Positions 54,224-63,436 are shown, numbered from the stretch's first letter. The stretch is 64,000 nt of DNA from Symbiodinium kawagutii (GCA_009767595.1 VSDK01013998.1:209085-273084), one strand, 5' to 3'. Numbers and translations: made by a program. Notes: generated from the letters alone by a model not told the origin.

Positions 54224-57200
54224 ATGCCCCCAACCAGCAGTTGGTGGGAGCCCCTGATTTTGTTCCGGTTGATTCATGCTTTGCTTACCAATTTTGCACT
54301 TCCCTCATTCGCTCAAGATCATCCCTCATACCATGCTAGGCATCGCAGAGCCTCACGACCTCGCATCATCCAAGTTTTGCTTCTCATCATGTGCATGTTC
54401 CGAGTAGGTGAGGCACACAATCCAGGACCAGACAAAGAGCCACCGCCACCCTTTGCCATTGGCGCAGCCAATCCCACAGGAGCTTTGAACAAGGGTCGGG
54501 CTCTCACAGATCTTCCTCCGGGAATTTGGGCCTTATCGGAAACCCATTTGACCCCTAGAGGCACAGACTTGCTTCGTCAAGAGCTCAGACTTGCGGTTGA
54601 ATCTGGACTCCCTCGAACTCTCATCCCTGGAGCACCCGCCCCCTACACTTCCTCCAACATAGGATGTGTTGGCGGTAAGGCGACTGGTGTTGCCTTTGTG
54701 TCTTCGTATCCCGGCAGACCCATGGTTCACGAGTGGCCTGACCATGTATGGGCCACTGCCCGTCTTCAGATTGCCTCTTTTGCAGTTCACAACCATTGGA
54801 TCAAAGGGGGAGTTTGCTATGGGTTTTCGCATCATTCGCATACATCGCATGTGCAGGACCAAACCCACCAGCTCTTGCATCATTTGGCCCAGAGCATCGT
54901 AGTGAACTCACATGGACCCAGGTTTTTGGCCGGAGATTGGAACATGGAAATGCAGCATGTCAAACTTGCCCCGTATCTTCGGGAACATGGGTTTGTGGAA
55001 ATCCAAGAATGGGCTGCCGCCACATGGGGGGTGGAGATTCAACGTACATGCAAGCAGTCAACCACCAAAGATTTTCTTTGGGTGTCCCGTGAACTGCTGC
55101 AGTACATCGATAACGTAGTGGTTGACAACTCCTGGTTTTGCGATCATGCCTTGGTTTATGCCACATTTAAACCGCTTGGACCCTCCTCACGCATTCCTGT
55201 GTGGAGAATGCCCAAAAAGGTTGATTGGACACAATGTGATTTGGAAGCCATCCAAGACTCGCCTCCCTTGGACCCCACTCATTCCATTCACCAGCAATAC
55301 CAATCCTTGTGGACCAATTTTGAGGTTCATGCTGATCAGCAGTTGCGCAGCCAATCCAAGGATGGACTCTTGCCCACGCAACAGGGCCGAGCCATCACCC
55401 AGGAAGTCCAGTGGATCAGTGGAGTCGTTCCTCCCCTCAAGAGGCCTCGCCCCAAAGACCCAGCAGTGACCTTTAGTGGTGACCATTGGCAGCACTACCA
55501 GTGGACCCGCCAACTTAGGAGATTGCATCACTATGTTGGATTGGTCAAGCAGCCCCAGACACCAGCCATCCAGGTTGAAGCAGTCCAAGTTTGGAACTCG
55601 GTGCTGCGAGCCAAGGGATTCCCCCATGGTTTTAGAGCGTATTGGCCCCAGCGCGCCATTCGGCACATCGCAGCACCTTTCACCATTCCTCGAAAGCCAC
55701 CCAATGCAGTGATAGCAGGATTCATCTTTTCCAATTTCAAGGCTGAGGTTGAAACGTTGGAAAAGCTCCTTAAACAGGAACGAATCCAGACAGCCAAGTA
55801 TCGCCGGCTGCATAACCAACATGTAGTCTACACTGACCTAGCCAGACAACGACCTTTGCCGGTGCAGACCTTGATAGCCAGCCAGGTTGCCACCATCATT
55901 GCCATTGATGAGTCCCGATGCAACATTCAGTATGACCCACCCCACTTGGATTGTACACATGCCGTGAACAGCCCCTGTGGGCTCATTCCAACCTTCATGC
56001 ACATCCCAGGCCATTTAGCCAGTCGCGCCCCTTTGGAACTTGAGATCGGTGATACTTTGACGCAGGATCATTTGGTTGCCGACACTACACAAATGTTCCA
56101 CATGTTTGGGGACTTATGGATGACCATGTGGGACAAGCATCGCCACACAGATCCTCAACGATGGGATGTGATCATTGATTTTGCCCTACATCATATGCCA
56201 GGCCCGCCCGAACCCATGCCATACACCGTCATTGATGTCCATCGATGGAGGCGGGCAGTGAGGAGTAAGAAGCATTGTTCAGCCACCGGACCCGATGGCA
56301 TTAGCCGTGCCGACCTGTTGGCCCTTCCTGATTCTTATGTGGAACAGTTGTTGCAGATTCTTCAGGCGGTGGAGCAGGGAGCAGAATGGCCTGCATCTAT
56401 GATGACTGCTATCATCAGTTCTTTGGAGAAGCGCGAGGGAGCCCAAGACCCGTCGCATTTTAGACCCATCAATGTGATGTCCATGGTCTACAGAGTGTGG
56501 GCCTCAATCCGTTGCCGTGAGTTCTTGGAATGGTTGTCGGTGTTTGCACCCCAAAGCATCTTTGGCAATCGCAAATCCTGCGATACAGGCATGATATGGT
56601 GGACCATCGCCAATGCCATTGAAGACGCATGGCATCACGGAAGCCACACTTGTGGCGTCACGGCCGACTTAGTCAAATGCTTTAACCATCTCCCGAGGAT
56701 CCCAGTAGCTACATTAGCCTCTCGCATGGGCCTGCCCGGTCCCGTTGTGAAGGCTTGGCACCAAGGCCTGAGCCAACTTGAACGCCGCTTTAAGATCCAA
56801 GGCCAAACAGGCCCCAGCCTCCGGTCCACGACCGGGTATCCCGAAGGAGACCCCTTGAGTGTCTGCGCAATGTACCTGGTCAACATGGCCTTGCAAGCTT
56901 GGCTCACTGCCGCTGACCCTGGGAGTGATGTCCGACTTTTCACGTTTGTCGACAACATAGAGCTTCTTGGATCGTGCCCCCAGGATGTTCTCCATGCTGT
57001 TGCTCATGTGGAAATGTTTTGCCACCACATGGATATCTTGTTGGATCAATCCAAAACCCGGTTTTGGGCCACTGAAGCGGCCCACCGCCTCCAATTCCGT
57101 GAGCTGCACCGACCCCTGCTGTATGCCGTTCGGGATTTGGGAGGGCAACTGAATTTTTGCCGACGTATGACCAACAAAGTGCTCCGCGATCGGATCGCTG

Positions 57201-59320
57201 CCATTGACCAATTATGGCCTAAGCTTGCTCGCTCCTGTGCACCATTGGTACAGAAGGTTCGTGCTTTGCGCACGGTTGCCTGGCCTCGAGCCTTGCATGG
57301 CATCAGTGCCACAACATTGGGCCAAGAACATTTTAGGAAACTCCGCACCGGAGCCATGAGAGCTTTGAGGTGGCATCACACTGGGACCAACCCAGCATTG
57401 CAGCTTTCATGTGTTACGAATGCCTTGTGTGATCCAGGTTTCTATGCCTTGTGGATGAGTGTTGTTGCATTCCGTAGATATGCTGACCCCAGTGTGACCT
57501 ACCCTATCATGGATAGTTTGTTTCGGGATGGCCGTGACCCCAGTCACCAAACTCCAGGCCCCTGCCAAGCCCTTGCAGAACGGTTGACTGAAATTGGGTG
57601 GACCTGGTATCAAGATGGGTGGTTCTTTGACCATGATCGCTTGGCCATTCATGTGCTTGATTCCCCAGTGCACCTGTTGAAGCAGCGCATCCAGCAAGCC
57701 TGGCGGGCCAGAGTTTTAGCCATTGCTGCGCAACGACCCTCCATGGAAGGCCTCCAACATGCAGATGTTGACTTCACCATGCAAGGAGTTCATTCCAAAT
57801 CAGAAGAGGATCAAGGCATCCTGAGACTGGTGTTTAATGGAGCTTTCTACACCAGGGATCGACTTTGTAGAAGTGGCACTGTTGATAGTGGTCAATGTCC
57901 TTGGTGCCCTCACCAGGATTCTGTTTACCATCGCCATTTTGAATGTCCGGCCCTTGAACATTGTAGGACCACACCGGTTGACACATCTGCCTTGCCCCCT
58001 TGCACATTGAATCATGGCTGGTTTCAAGAACCAGCTGCGGTGCCTTCTTTGCGTACCCACCTATGCCAATTGCCAGATACCTCGTGTGAGTGGGCGTTGA
58101 GCACGCCGGACATGGCTGTGCTCCACTTGTTTACCGATGGTAGCTGCCTCGAACCCAGAGAACCCAGATTGAGATTAGCCACTTGGGCCTGTGTTTGTGC
58201 AAACCTCGAAGCTGATACCTTTGTTCCACTGTCCAGAGGTGCCGTGCCCGGGCTCCTCCAGACTGCTACCAGAGCCGAGGCCACCGCGGCTATCTCAGCT
58301 GTAGCCTTTGCACTCCATCATCGCAAGCCGTTTATCATTTGGTTGGACAATGCCAAAGTTTTCAAAACCCTGGAAGCCTTCCGTTGTGGAAAACCACCAT
58401 CGAGTCGTATGCATAAGGATCATGACCTTTGGCATCGGTTGTGGAGTTTGGTCACGGAGGCCAATGCTCAGCAGTTGTTCATTCGAGCTGTCAAAGTTCG
58501 GGCCCATGAGTCCCATGCTGCCACCACAGATCCTGTTGAGCTGTGGGCCTTGCAAGGAAACGAAGCAGCTGATGCCGAAGCACTCGCAGCCCGCCGTGAC
58601 CTCCCTGGCCCGTTGCTAGCTAGTTGGGGATTGGTAGCTGATGAGCACGCAGCCCAGGTCGCTATCAAAGCGGCCCTTCATGCCAGATACATTGAAGTTG
58701 GGAAGTGGGCCATTAGCCACGGCTCCACTGACTCTGCCGAGCCGTCACCCGATGCGGCACAAGACCTCGCCGACCATGCCGCATCAGAGTCGCAGCCAGC
58801 TGAGGACCCTGATTTGCATCCGATCCTTGTCCCTATGCCCGCTTGGGACACTCGCAAGCCCAATGTTGATTTAGGAGCTTATGGGTCCATTGTTTTCGAT
58901 TGGTTGCTTTCTTTGACAAACCAACCAGCCACCGGGACGTTTTGGTTCACTACATATCAGATTTTGATTCTTTTTCAACGCGAGACCGGCCGCATCGGAC
59001 CAGCGAGGCGGGGAACCACCAAGTTTTGGTACTCTGGAGAGGACCATTGGACTGACTTAGCTGCATTTTGTTTCCTTCAGCAGGCCAAGTGGATGGGTCA
59101 ATTTATTAAGTGGATAGGCATTCTGTTTGGACAAACCCTGGTGAAGTTCTACCGACGACCTGCGGGTTCGAGTTTGAGGGGTTGGCATCAATGCTACCCG
59201 CTGCAGCTTTCTAGCGCGCAGGTAGCCAGGGTAGATCTGGACATTCTTCAATGCAACAGCGGGGAGCCTGTTGCGAATGTCCAGCAATCACTGGGACAGT
59301 TTCCGATGTTCCATAGGTGA
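54224..59320 (+). CDS. LINE pol protein: AP-type endonuclease, reverse transcriptase, zinc finger, RNase H
   Basis: 1698 residues. The N terminus has MCMFRVGEAHNPGP, a signature I associate with dinoflagellate LINEs. Endonuclease: SETH (E106), LAGDWN (D238, N240), KDFLWVSRE, CDH (D307, H308). RT: TGPDGISRADLL, SHFRPINVMSMVYRVW, motif A TADLVKCFNHL (D815), motif B GYPEGDPLSVC, motif C FTFVDNIELLG (D910, N911; most RTs have DD). Zinc finger C1225-x2-C1228-x9-H1238-x2-C1241. RNase H: FTDGS D1305, E1352, WLDN D1375, GNEAAD D1450, all present. The last 200 residues are a basic tail of unknown role. The endonuclease nicks target DNA and RT primes from the nick (target-primed reverse transcription). 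The ATG at 54224 was chosen because it is the first after the upstream stop. Confidence 0.9.
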   Translation: MPPTSSWWEPLILFRLIHALLTNFALPSFAQDHPSYHARHRRASRPRIIQVLLLIMCMFRVGEAHNPGPDKEPPPPFAIGAANPTGALNKGRALTDLPPGIWALSETHLTPRGTDLLRQELRLAVESGLPRTLIPGAPAPYTSSNIGCVGGKATGVAFVSSYPGRPMVHEWPDHVWATARLQIASFAVHNHWIKGGVCYGFSHHSHTSHVQDQTHQLLHHLAQSIVVNSHGPRFLAGDWNMEMQHVKLAPYLREHGFVEIQEWAAATWGVEIQRTCKQSTTKDFLWVSRELLQYIDNVVVDNSWFCDHALVYATFKPLGPSSRIPVWRMPKKVDWTQCDLEAIQDSPPLDPTHSIHQQYQSLWTNFEVHADQQLRSQSKDGLLPTQQGRAITQEVQWISGVVPPLKRPRPKDPAVTFSGDHWQHYQWTRQLRRLHHYVGLVKQPQTPAIQVEAVQVWNSVLRAKGFPHGFRAYWPQRAIRHIAAPFTIPRKPPNAVIAGFIFSNFKAEVETLEKLLKQERIQTAKYRRLHNQHVVYTDLARQRPLPVQTLIASQVATIIAIDESRCNIQYDPPHLDCTHAVNSPCGLIPTFMHIPGHLASRAPLELEIGDTLTQDHLVADTTQMFHMFGDLWMTMWDKHRHTDPQRWDVIIDFALHHMPGPPEPMPYTVIDVHRWRRAVRSKKHCSATGPDGISRADLLALPDSYVEQLLQILQAVEQGAEWPASMMTAIISSLEKREGAQDPSHFRPINVMSMVYRVWASIRCREFLEWLSVFAPQSIFGNRKSCDTGMIWWTIANAIEDAWHHGSHTCGVTADLVKCFNHLPRIPVATLASRMGLPGPVVKAWHQGLSQLERRFKIQGQTGPSLRSTTGYPEGDPLSVCAMYLVNMALQAWLTAADPGSDVRLFTFVDNIELLGSCPQDVLHAVAHVEMFCHHMDILLDQSKTRFWATEAAHRLQFRELHRPLLYAVRDLGGQLNFCRRMTNKVLRDRIAAIDQLWPKLARSCAPLVQKVRALRTVAWPRALHGISATTLGQEHFRKLRTGAMRALRWHHTGTNPALQLSCVTNALCDPGFYALWMSVVAFRRYADPSVTYPIMDSLFRDGRDPSHQTPGPCQALAERLTEIGWTWYQDGWFFDHDRLAIHVLDSPVHLLKQRIQQAWRARVLAIAAQRPSMEGLQHADVDFTMQGVHSKSEEDQGILRLVFNGAFYTRDRLCRSGTVDSGQCPWCPHQDSVYHRHFECPALEHCRTTPVDTSALPPCTLNHGWFQEPAAVPSLRTHLCQLPDTSCEWALSTPDMAVLHLFTDGSCLEPREPRLRLATWACVCANLEADTFVPLSRGAVPGLLQTATRAEATAAISAVAFALHHRKPFIIWLDNAKVFKTLEAFRCGKPPSSRMHKDHDLWHRLWSLVTEANAQQLFIRAVKVRAHESHAATTDPVELWALQGNEAADAEALAARRDLPGPLLASWGLVADEHAAQVAIKAALHARYIEVGKWAISHGSTDSAEPSPDAAQDLADHAASESQPAEDPDLHPILVPMPAWDTRKPNVDLGAYGSIVFDWLLSLTNQPATGTFWFTTYQILILFQRETGRIGPARRGTTKFWYSGEDHWTDLAAFCFLQQAKWMGQFIKWIGILFGQTLVKFYRRPAGSSLRGWHQCYPLQLSSAQVARVDLDILQCNSGEPVANVQQSLGQFPMFHR

Positions 59321-59378
59321 CTTTCCGGGGCAGTGCCAAGGTAGCACTTCCTGCTTGGCGACCTCTAGCATCCGGAAA
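59321..59378 (+). ncRNA. Structured 3' tail of the LINE
   Basis: 58 nt between the pol stop and the target duplication. TTTCCGG (59322-59328) pairs perfectly with CCGGAAA (59372-59378). Within it GCCAAG (59335-59340) pairs with CTTGGC (59354-59359). The outer stem closes on the last base before the duplication. Several LINE RTs recognise a 3' stem-loop of their RNA; that role is inferred here. No poly(A) tail or tandem short repeat is present. Confidence 0.6.
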
Positions 59379-59391
59379 AGGGGATAACAAC
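59379..59391. repeat. Target-site duplication, right copy
   Basis: AGGGGATAACAAC, identical to 49421-49433. Confidence 0.8.
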
Positions 59392-59526
59392 TAGCAACTA
59401 GCAACTAGTAACTACCCTAAGTGGGTTATACCCTTGATAAATAGGATACAACCATGGTTACTAACCAGTTACTAAATGGGATGATCATCCAAGTACTCAC
59501 CCATTGATAAAAACCAGCCGGGACAG

Positions 59527-59635
59527 GTCCTGGCCACAGCCGCTGGCTGTCCCTCGGCCCGGCAGGCCACTCGGCCCTGGCGAACGGCGCGACCCGGCCA
59601 CCAACCGTCGAACCGTCGACAGCGCTATGGCATTC
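59527..59635 (+). CDS. Candidate exon, plus strand
   Basis: GC-rich island beginning after GGGACAG|. The frame LAVPRPGRPLGPGERRDPAT then NRRTVDSAMAFKRLGITGLP is open. Other frames are open too. No family was recognised. Confidence 0.25.
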
Positions 59636-59795
59636 AAACGCTTGGGAATCACTGGCTTACCAGTGGTTTGTTAATGGTGAATAGGGGGTAACAACTAAGT
59701 AGTAAATAATGATAAATAGTGGTTAACAAGTACTTTGTTAATGGTGAATAACCCAACAGCCAGTTACAATGAAACCAACATGGTGGATATGATGA

Positions 59796-59843
59796 TAGTA
59801 GGTTTGTCGGGCAGCACCCGGGTCGCTCATCCCCTTAACTGCA
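59796..59843 (+). repeat. 48-bp sequence repeated exactly from 9769-9816
   Basis: Second copy of TAGTAGGTTTGTCGGGCAGC ... CATCCCCTTAACTGCA, embedded in unrelated flanks. Confidence 0.75.
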
Positions 59844-59849
59844 TTTCTG

Positions 59850-60880
59850 CGGCCACTGTCCAGATCTTGGTATGGCCAAGTGTCCAACGGTCAGCTATGG
59901 CCAAGTGTCCTGTCGTGATAAACTAAGATAAACCTGAGACCATGAAGTCACTAATAGGGCAATCTTGACTGTTGGCTGGCTGAACCAGGAGGTAACTGAA
60001 AGACATCGACAGCTCAGACAAAGAAGTTGGACAGGCGTAGACACTGGGAAGTGTAGTGATCCTGAAGTGATGCTTAGATGAGTTAGTGGATCATTTAATT
60101 GGGTAAACCATGATGGTTAGAAGTGTTGGGGCAAATCATCTTTGTCCAAAGTAACGCCTCCTGAACTTGCGTTCAAGAAATGCATCTTCAGTTGCTGCAC
60201 ACCTCCCCCTAGGGTCACGGGCTTTCAGTGGGTGAACGTCTTTGCAGCCACTGAACCAGAGCCGTCTCAGAAAGTCTCAACTATTGACCGTGGATTCCCA
60301 AAATCGAGCGGATCATTAATCAACATCATTAATGATCAATGACAATTGATTCTCAAACTATGAACCATCATTGACAATCATTAACTACCACATCAACCAC
60401 CATTAACCATCATTGTTATTTTTTTTAATCGATCTCATCCATTAACAATCATTAACAATCATGGGTCTTCAAAACCCAGAGCGAGCCAATCATCCGAACT
60501 GTTTGGGGTTCAAGTCTTTCATGGCACCAGTTCCGAATCTTGAAACTACAACCACCCAAGAACCACAAGACATGACAAACCATGGTGGGTCATGGTTATG
60601 GATGCTTGATAAATCAGTAGTTATGGTTGGTTCAATCCGTAAATCACCAAAGAATCAGAAAATCAGTGGGTCAATGGTGGGTTATGGTTGGTCACGGTGG
60701 TTTAATGGTTGGTTAAAGGTTGATCAGTGGATTCTAAGCATCACTGGCTGCTTTTTCAAAGCAAAAACCAGGCTGATGCCCAAAGCACAAAGTGACATTA
60801 CACTCCTGGTATATAAATTGGGGCATTTCCATTGCTATGCTCGATTGCCAAAGCGATTTTCCATGTCTGAATGGTAGCAT
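59850..60880. other. Repeat-rich non-coding DNA
   Basis: Short TATGGCCAAGTGTCC duplication at 59872-59911. AACCATCATTAACAATCATT-type sequence at 60300-60470. TGGTTATGGTTGGTCA-type sequence at 60590-60730. The frame 60461-60877 is open, but largely repeat-derived. Confidence 0.5.
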
Positions 60881-60888
60881 CACTAAAT

Positions 60889-61001
60889 GGTGGTTTCTCA
60901 AGTCATAGGGGTACCCCGGGTACCCCCAGGTCATCCTCTATTAGCCATTTACAGTAATTAACCAAGCATAACTTTGGGGGTTCCCTACTTTTAGAAACCC
61001 C
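60889..61001. mobile_element. Family B MITE copy
   Basis: Left end GGTGGTTTCTCAAGTCATAG then GGGTACCCC, right end GGGTTCCCTACTTTTAGAAA then CCCC. A short GGGTACCCC duplication lies near the left end. Confidence 0.7.
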
Positions 61002-61199
61002 TATATAACCATTGTTTTCCAGTACCCAGTAGTTACCTAGTAGTTGTCCACCAGCTATACCAACTGTTGGGACTACTACTGTATGGAAAACCAGTAATAT
61101 TACTAACTAACAACTAATTATACCAGCTATAGTGTTTAGTTACCCTTAATAACTGTTGATTAACCAACCATACCTACATTGATCACAGCTGGCACCAGC

Positions 61200-61340
61200 C
61201 ACAGCTTCCGCCAGCCACACACCGTCCAGCTGGACCGGCCTTGGAGTTGAGATCCGCACAGGTCTCGGGCGTCTCCTGCGATCGCCCGGCCCCTGATGAG
61301 TTCGGCTTCGTTCATTTGGAGACGTTCAACGAGTTGGTCG
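61200..61340 (-). CDS. Candidate exon, minus strand, unidentified
   Basis: GC-rich island. The minus frame reads QLVERLQMNEAELIRGRAIA then GDARDLCGSQLQGRSS, a plausible soluble-protein segment with helical character. Borders were not fixed. No family was recognised. Confidence 0.35.
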
Positions 61341-61924
61341 TATCCTCTAGTTGCTAGGATATATGTATATATACAGAAATGAATTTCAATTTATATATCA
61401 TACCATTCTTCTCAATGATATGTACAAAGATATAAAAGTTACAATTTCTGTATATATACACATTATTTTCAATATACCATTGTCATGCTGGATTCTTGGT
61501 TGATATCACCATGGCAACAGCTGAGTTGACTAGCTGCTTGGATTACCCCTGTGCTGATTCAAAATGCCAGGCATCAACGGTCGGTTCCCATGCTGAGCAT
61601 GTGGAGATCAATCCGGAGCCGGATGGATTGGCAGTCAGGCAGTTGAGTTATCCCCGCTCAGATTGGCTGTGCATCCGGTGAAACTCCCGGATATACCTGC
61701 TGCTATGCTGGTGATTTTCTATTGCTAGGCTTATCGACTATCATCGTTCACAATCAGCCATTGTCAGTAGTCATCATGAACCACCATGAAGGATCATCAT
61801 CAACCAGCATGAAGGATCATCGTCAACCATTATGAAGGATCATCAACCATCTTTAATCATCATTCCGGTTGGGTAATTCACCACTGTTCATCCCAACATG
61901 ACCCACACCTATCCATTGCCACTG

Positions 61925-61992
61925 GCGCCTCAACGGGGACACTTAAACGACCGATGAAATCGTTCCTGCAGCAACGTTGGGACTTGTCATGC
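61925..61992 (+). CDS. Candidate short exon, plus strand
   Basis: Island between CATCATGAACCACCATGAAG repeats (left) and GATGGTTAGTGATGGTTCAT repeats (right). The plus frame is IATGASTGTLKRPMKSFLQQ then RWDLSCS. No family was recognised. Confidence 0.25.
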
Positions 61993-61994
61993 TC

Positions 61995-62260
61995 GTGAAT
62001 GATGGTTAGTGATGGTTCATCATGACTCAGAAGTTGCTGGTTAGTTATGGTTCATGATGGTTGGTGATGGTTGATGATGGTGAGTGATCATGGTGAGTGC
62101 TTGACAATGGTTGACGATGATGAATGATAGGTCTCATTTCACGGCAAAATGGTGGTTAGTGATGATTGAGGATACTTTATGCAATACTGATGAATAGCGG
62201 TTGACACTGGTTAGTGGGTGAATTATGGTTGAAAACATGTGCTTCAGGAGGCCAGTAGGC
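61995..62260. repeat. GATGGTTGATGATGG degenerate repeats
   Basis: A low-complexity tract complementary in sense to 61740-61870. Confidence 0.7.
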
Positions 62261-62269
62261 CGTTAGTTT

Positions 62270-63200
62270 ACGGGCCATCCTAGGTTACGTAATGAGAAAA
62301 AAAAACACGCTTTCGGTTGGAAACCTAGTTCCATTATGTAACATCCTAGGAACATCCTAGGGTCCATCTTTCGGTTGGCAATTTTCGTTCCAAGCTTTGG
62401 AAAAGGACATAGAAATCTCAATCGTTCCCTAGTTCCCAACACTCCAAATCCATGTCGCACCGTCATTAGGGCCACCCCAGCTAGAGCTGCTGTCCTTTCC
62501 TCGGGGTCCCACAGTCATGATTCCCTGACAAGCTGCTATGAGAAGCGCGTATCCGCATGGATGAAGCTTTCGATGCTAACACTTGCACGGAACCCCAATG
62601 TAGCAATGATGCCCAACAATCATAGCAAAGATCGGGTCAACGACAATTGTCGCAGGAGCTGCGACTCGTGTATTGCTAAGTTCAACTGCTACTACCGCAT
62701 CTACTCCTGCTATTGTGTAAGAAAGGGACGCTGACCCGTTACTACGACGAGCTACAACAATCACTCCGCGGCGGCAGAGTCCACCCCCTAGGTGCCCCAA
62801 CTCAGACATGGAATCGAAGTCACAAACCTTGAAGGTCAACAACGACCACCTTGGTAGCTGACCACTGCTGTCAAAATGGGTCATGGGGCGCTCTGGAGGT
62901 ATGCTGAGCTTGCGCAGCAACCATGAAAAACAAGGCATTCAGAGCGGCCGAAGCGGGATTCGTTTCGTGAGGTATATGGTCTTTAGAACAAATCCATCCC
63001 ATGCAAAGCGCACGTCAAGTGTCATCAAAACACTGCTTTTTGATCAGTCAAGAATGATATGTTCTTCGCACAGGTCACAGTCCCATCTTATCAATGCAGG
63101 TTGATGACATCTGGGCAAATATTGTGGCGAAAGGCTCCGCGGTTGTCATCCAGTGTATGCTCGCTAAATCTACAAGCGGTACACAAATACACGGGTCCAT
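62270..63200. other. Unassigned, mostly non-repetitive sequence
   Basis: Moderate GC, with open frames on both strands (62375-62734 plus, 62576-62938 minus). No domain is recognisable. Inverted CCTAGG-containing segments occur near 62280 and 62350. Confidence 0.3.
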
Positions 63201-63239
63201 GTTTGAGAATACTTGGAATAGATACCTTACTACTAACAA

Positions 63240-63405
63240 AAAACCAAACCTCGCCTTGGAAAAATCCAGGTCCTCCCCCCGTCCTATGGCTGCCCTTAGC
63301 TCCTTCGGCAAGGGGCTTGCTACAGCTGAATCGATGATGATAGGCTCGGGCTGCCTCCCATGCCAGGCGGTCGATGCCACCTGCAGCGACCCGGTCATCT
63401 TCACA
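63240..63405 (-). CDS. Candidate exon, minus strand
   Basis: The minus strand reads CGCTGCAG|GTGGCATCGACC. Open as VASTAWHGRQPEPIIIDSAV then ASPLPKELRAAIGRGEDLDF SKARF. A second frame (112 aa) is also open. Protein-like, family not recognised. Confidence 0.35.
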
Positions 63406-63436
63406 GTTGCTCAAGCATCTAAGAACCAATGGTTAA

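Larger units (their letters stand above)
49434..59378 (+). mobile_element. LINE (non-LTR) retrotransposon encoding a cytosine methyltransferase
   Basis: A 9.9-kb element between exact 13-bp repeats of AGGGGATAACAAC. It carries a C5 cytosine methyltransferase ORF, an ORF1-like protein with coiled coil, and an endonuclease - reverse transcriptase - zinc finger - RNase H protein, all in one frame on the plus strand. There are no long terminal repeats and no poly(A). The 3' end is a 58-nt structured tail. The coding frame is open to the very 5' border (the first upstream stop, 49427-49429, lies in the target duplication), so 5' truncation of a longer N terminus is possible. Apart from two in-frame TGA codons and an altered RT motif, the reading frame is intact over 3.27 kilocodons, so the insertion is fairly young. 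Confidence 0.85.

Noticed and set aside
59321-59420. Poly(A) or microsatellite tail of the LINE
   Set aside because: Only four A residues precede GGGG at 59376-59379. The CTAGCAA repeats start after the target duplication and belong to the flank.
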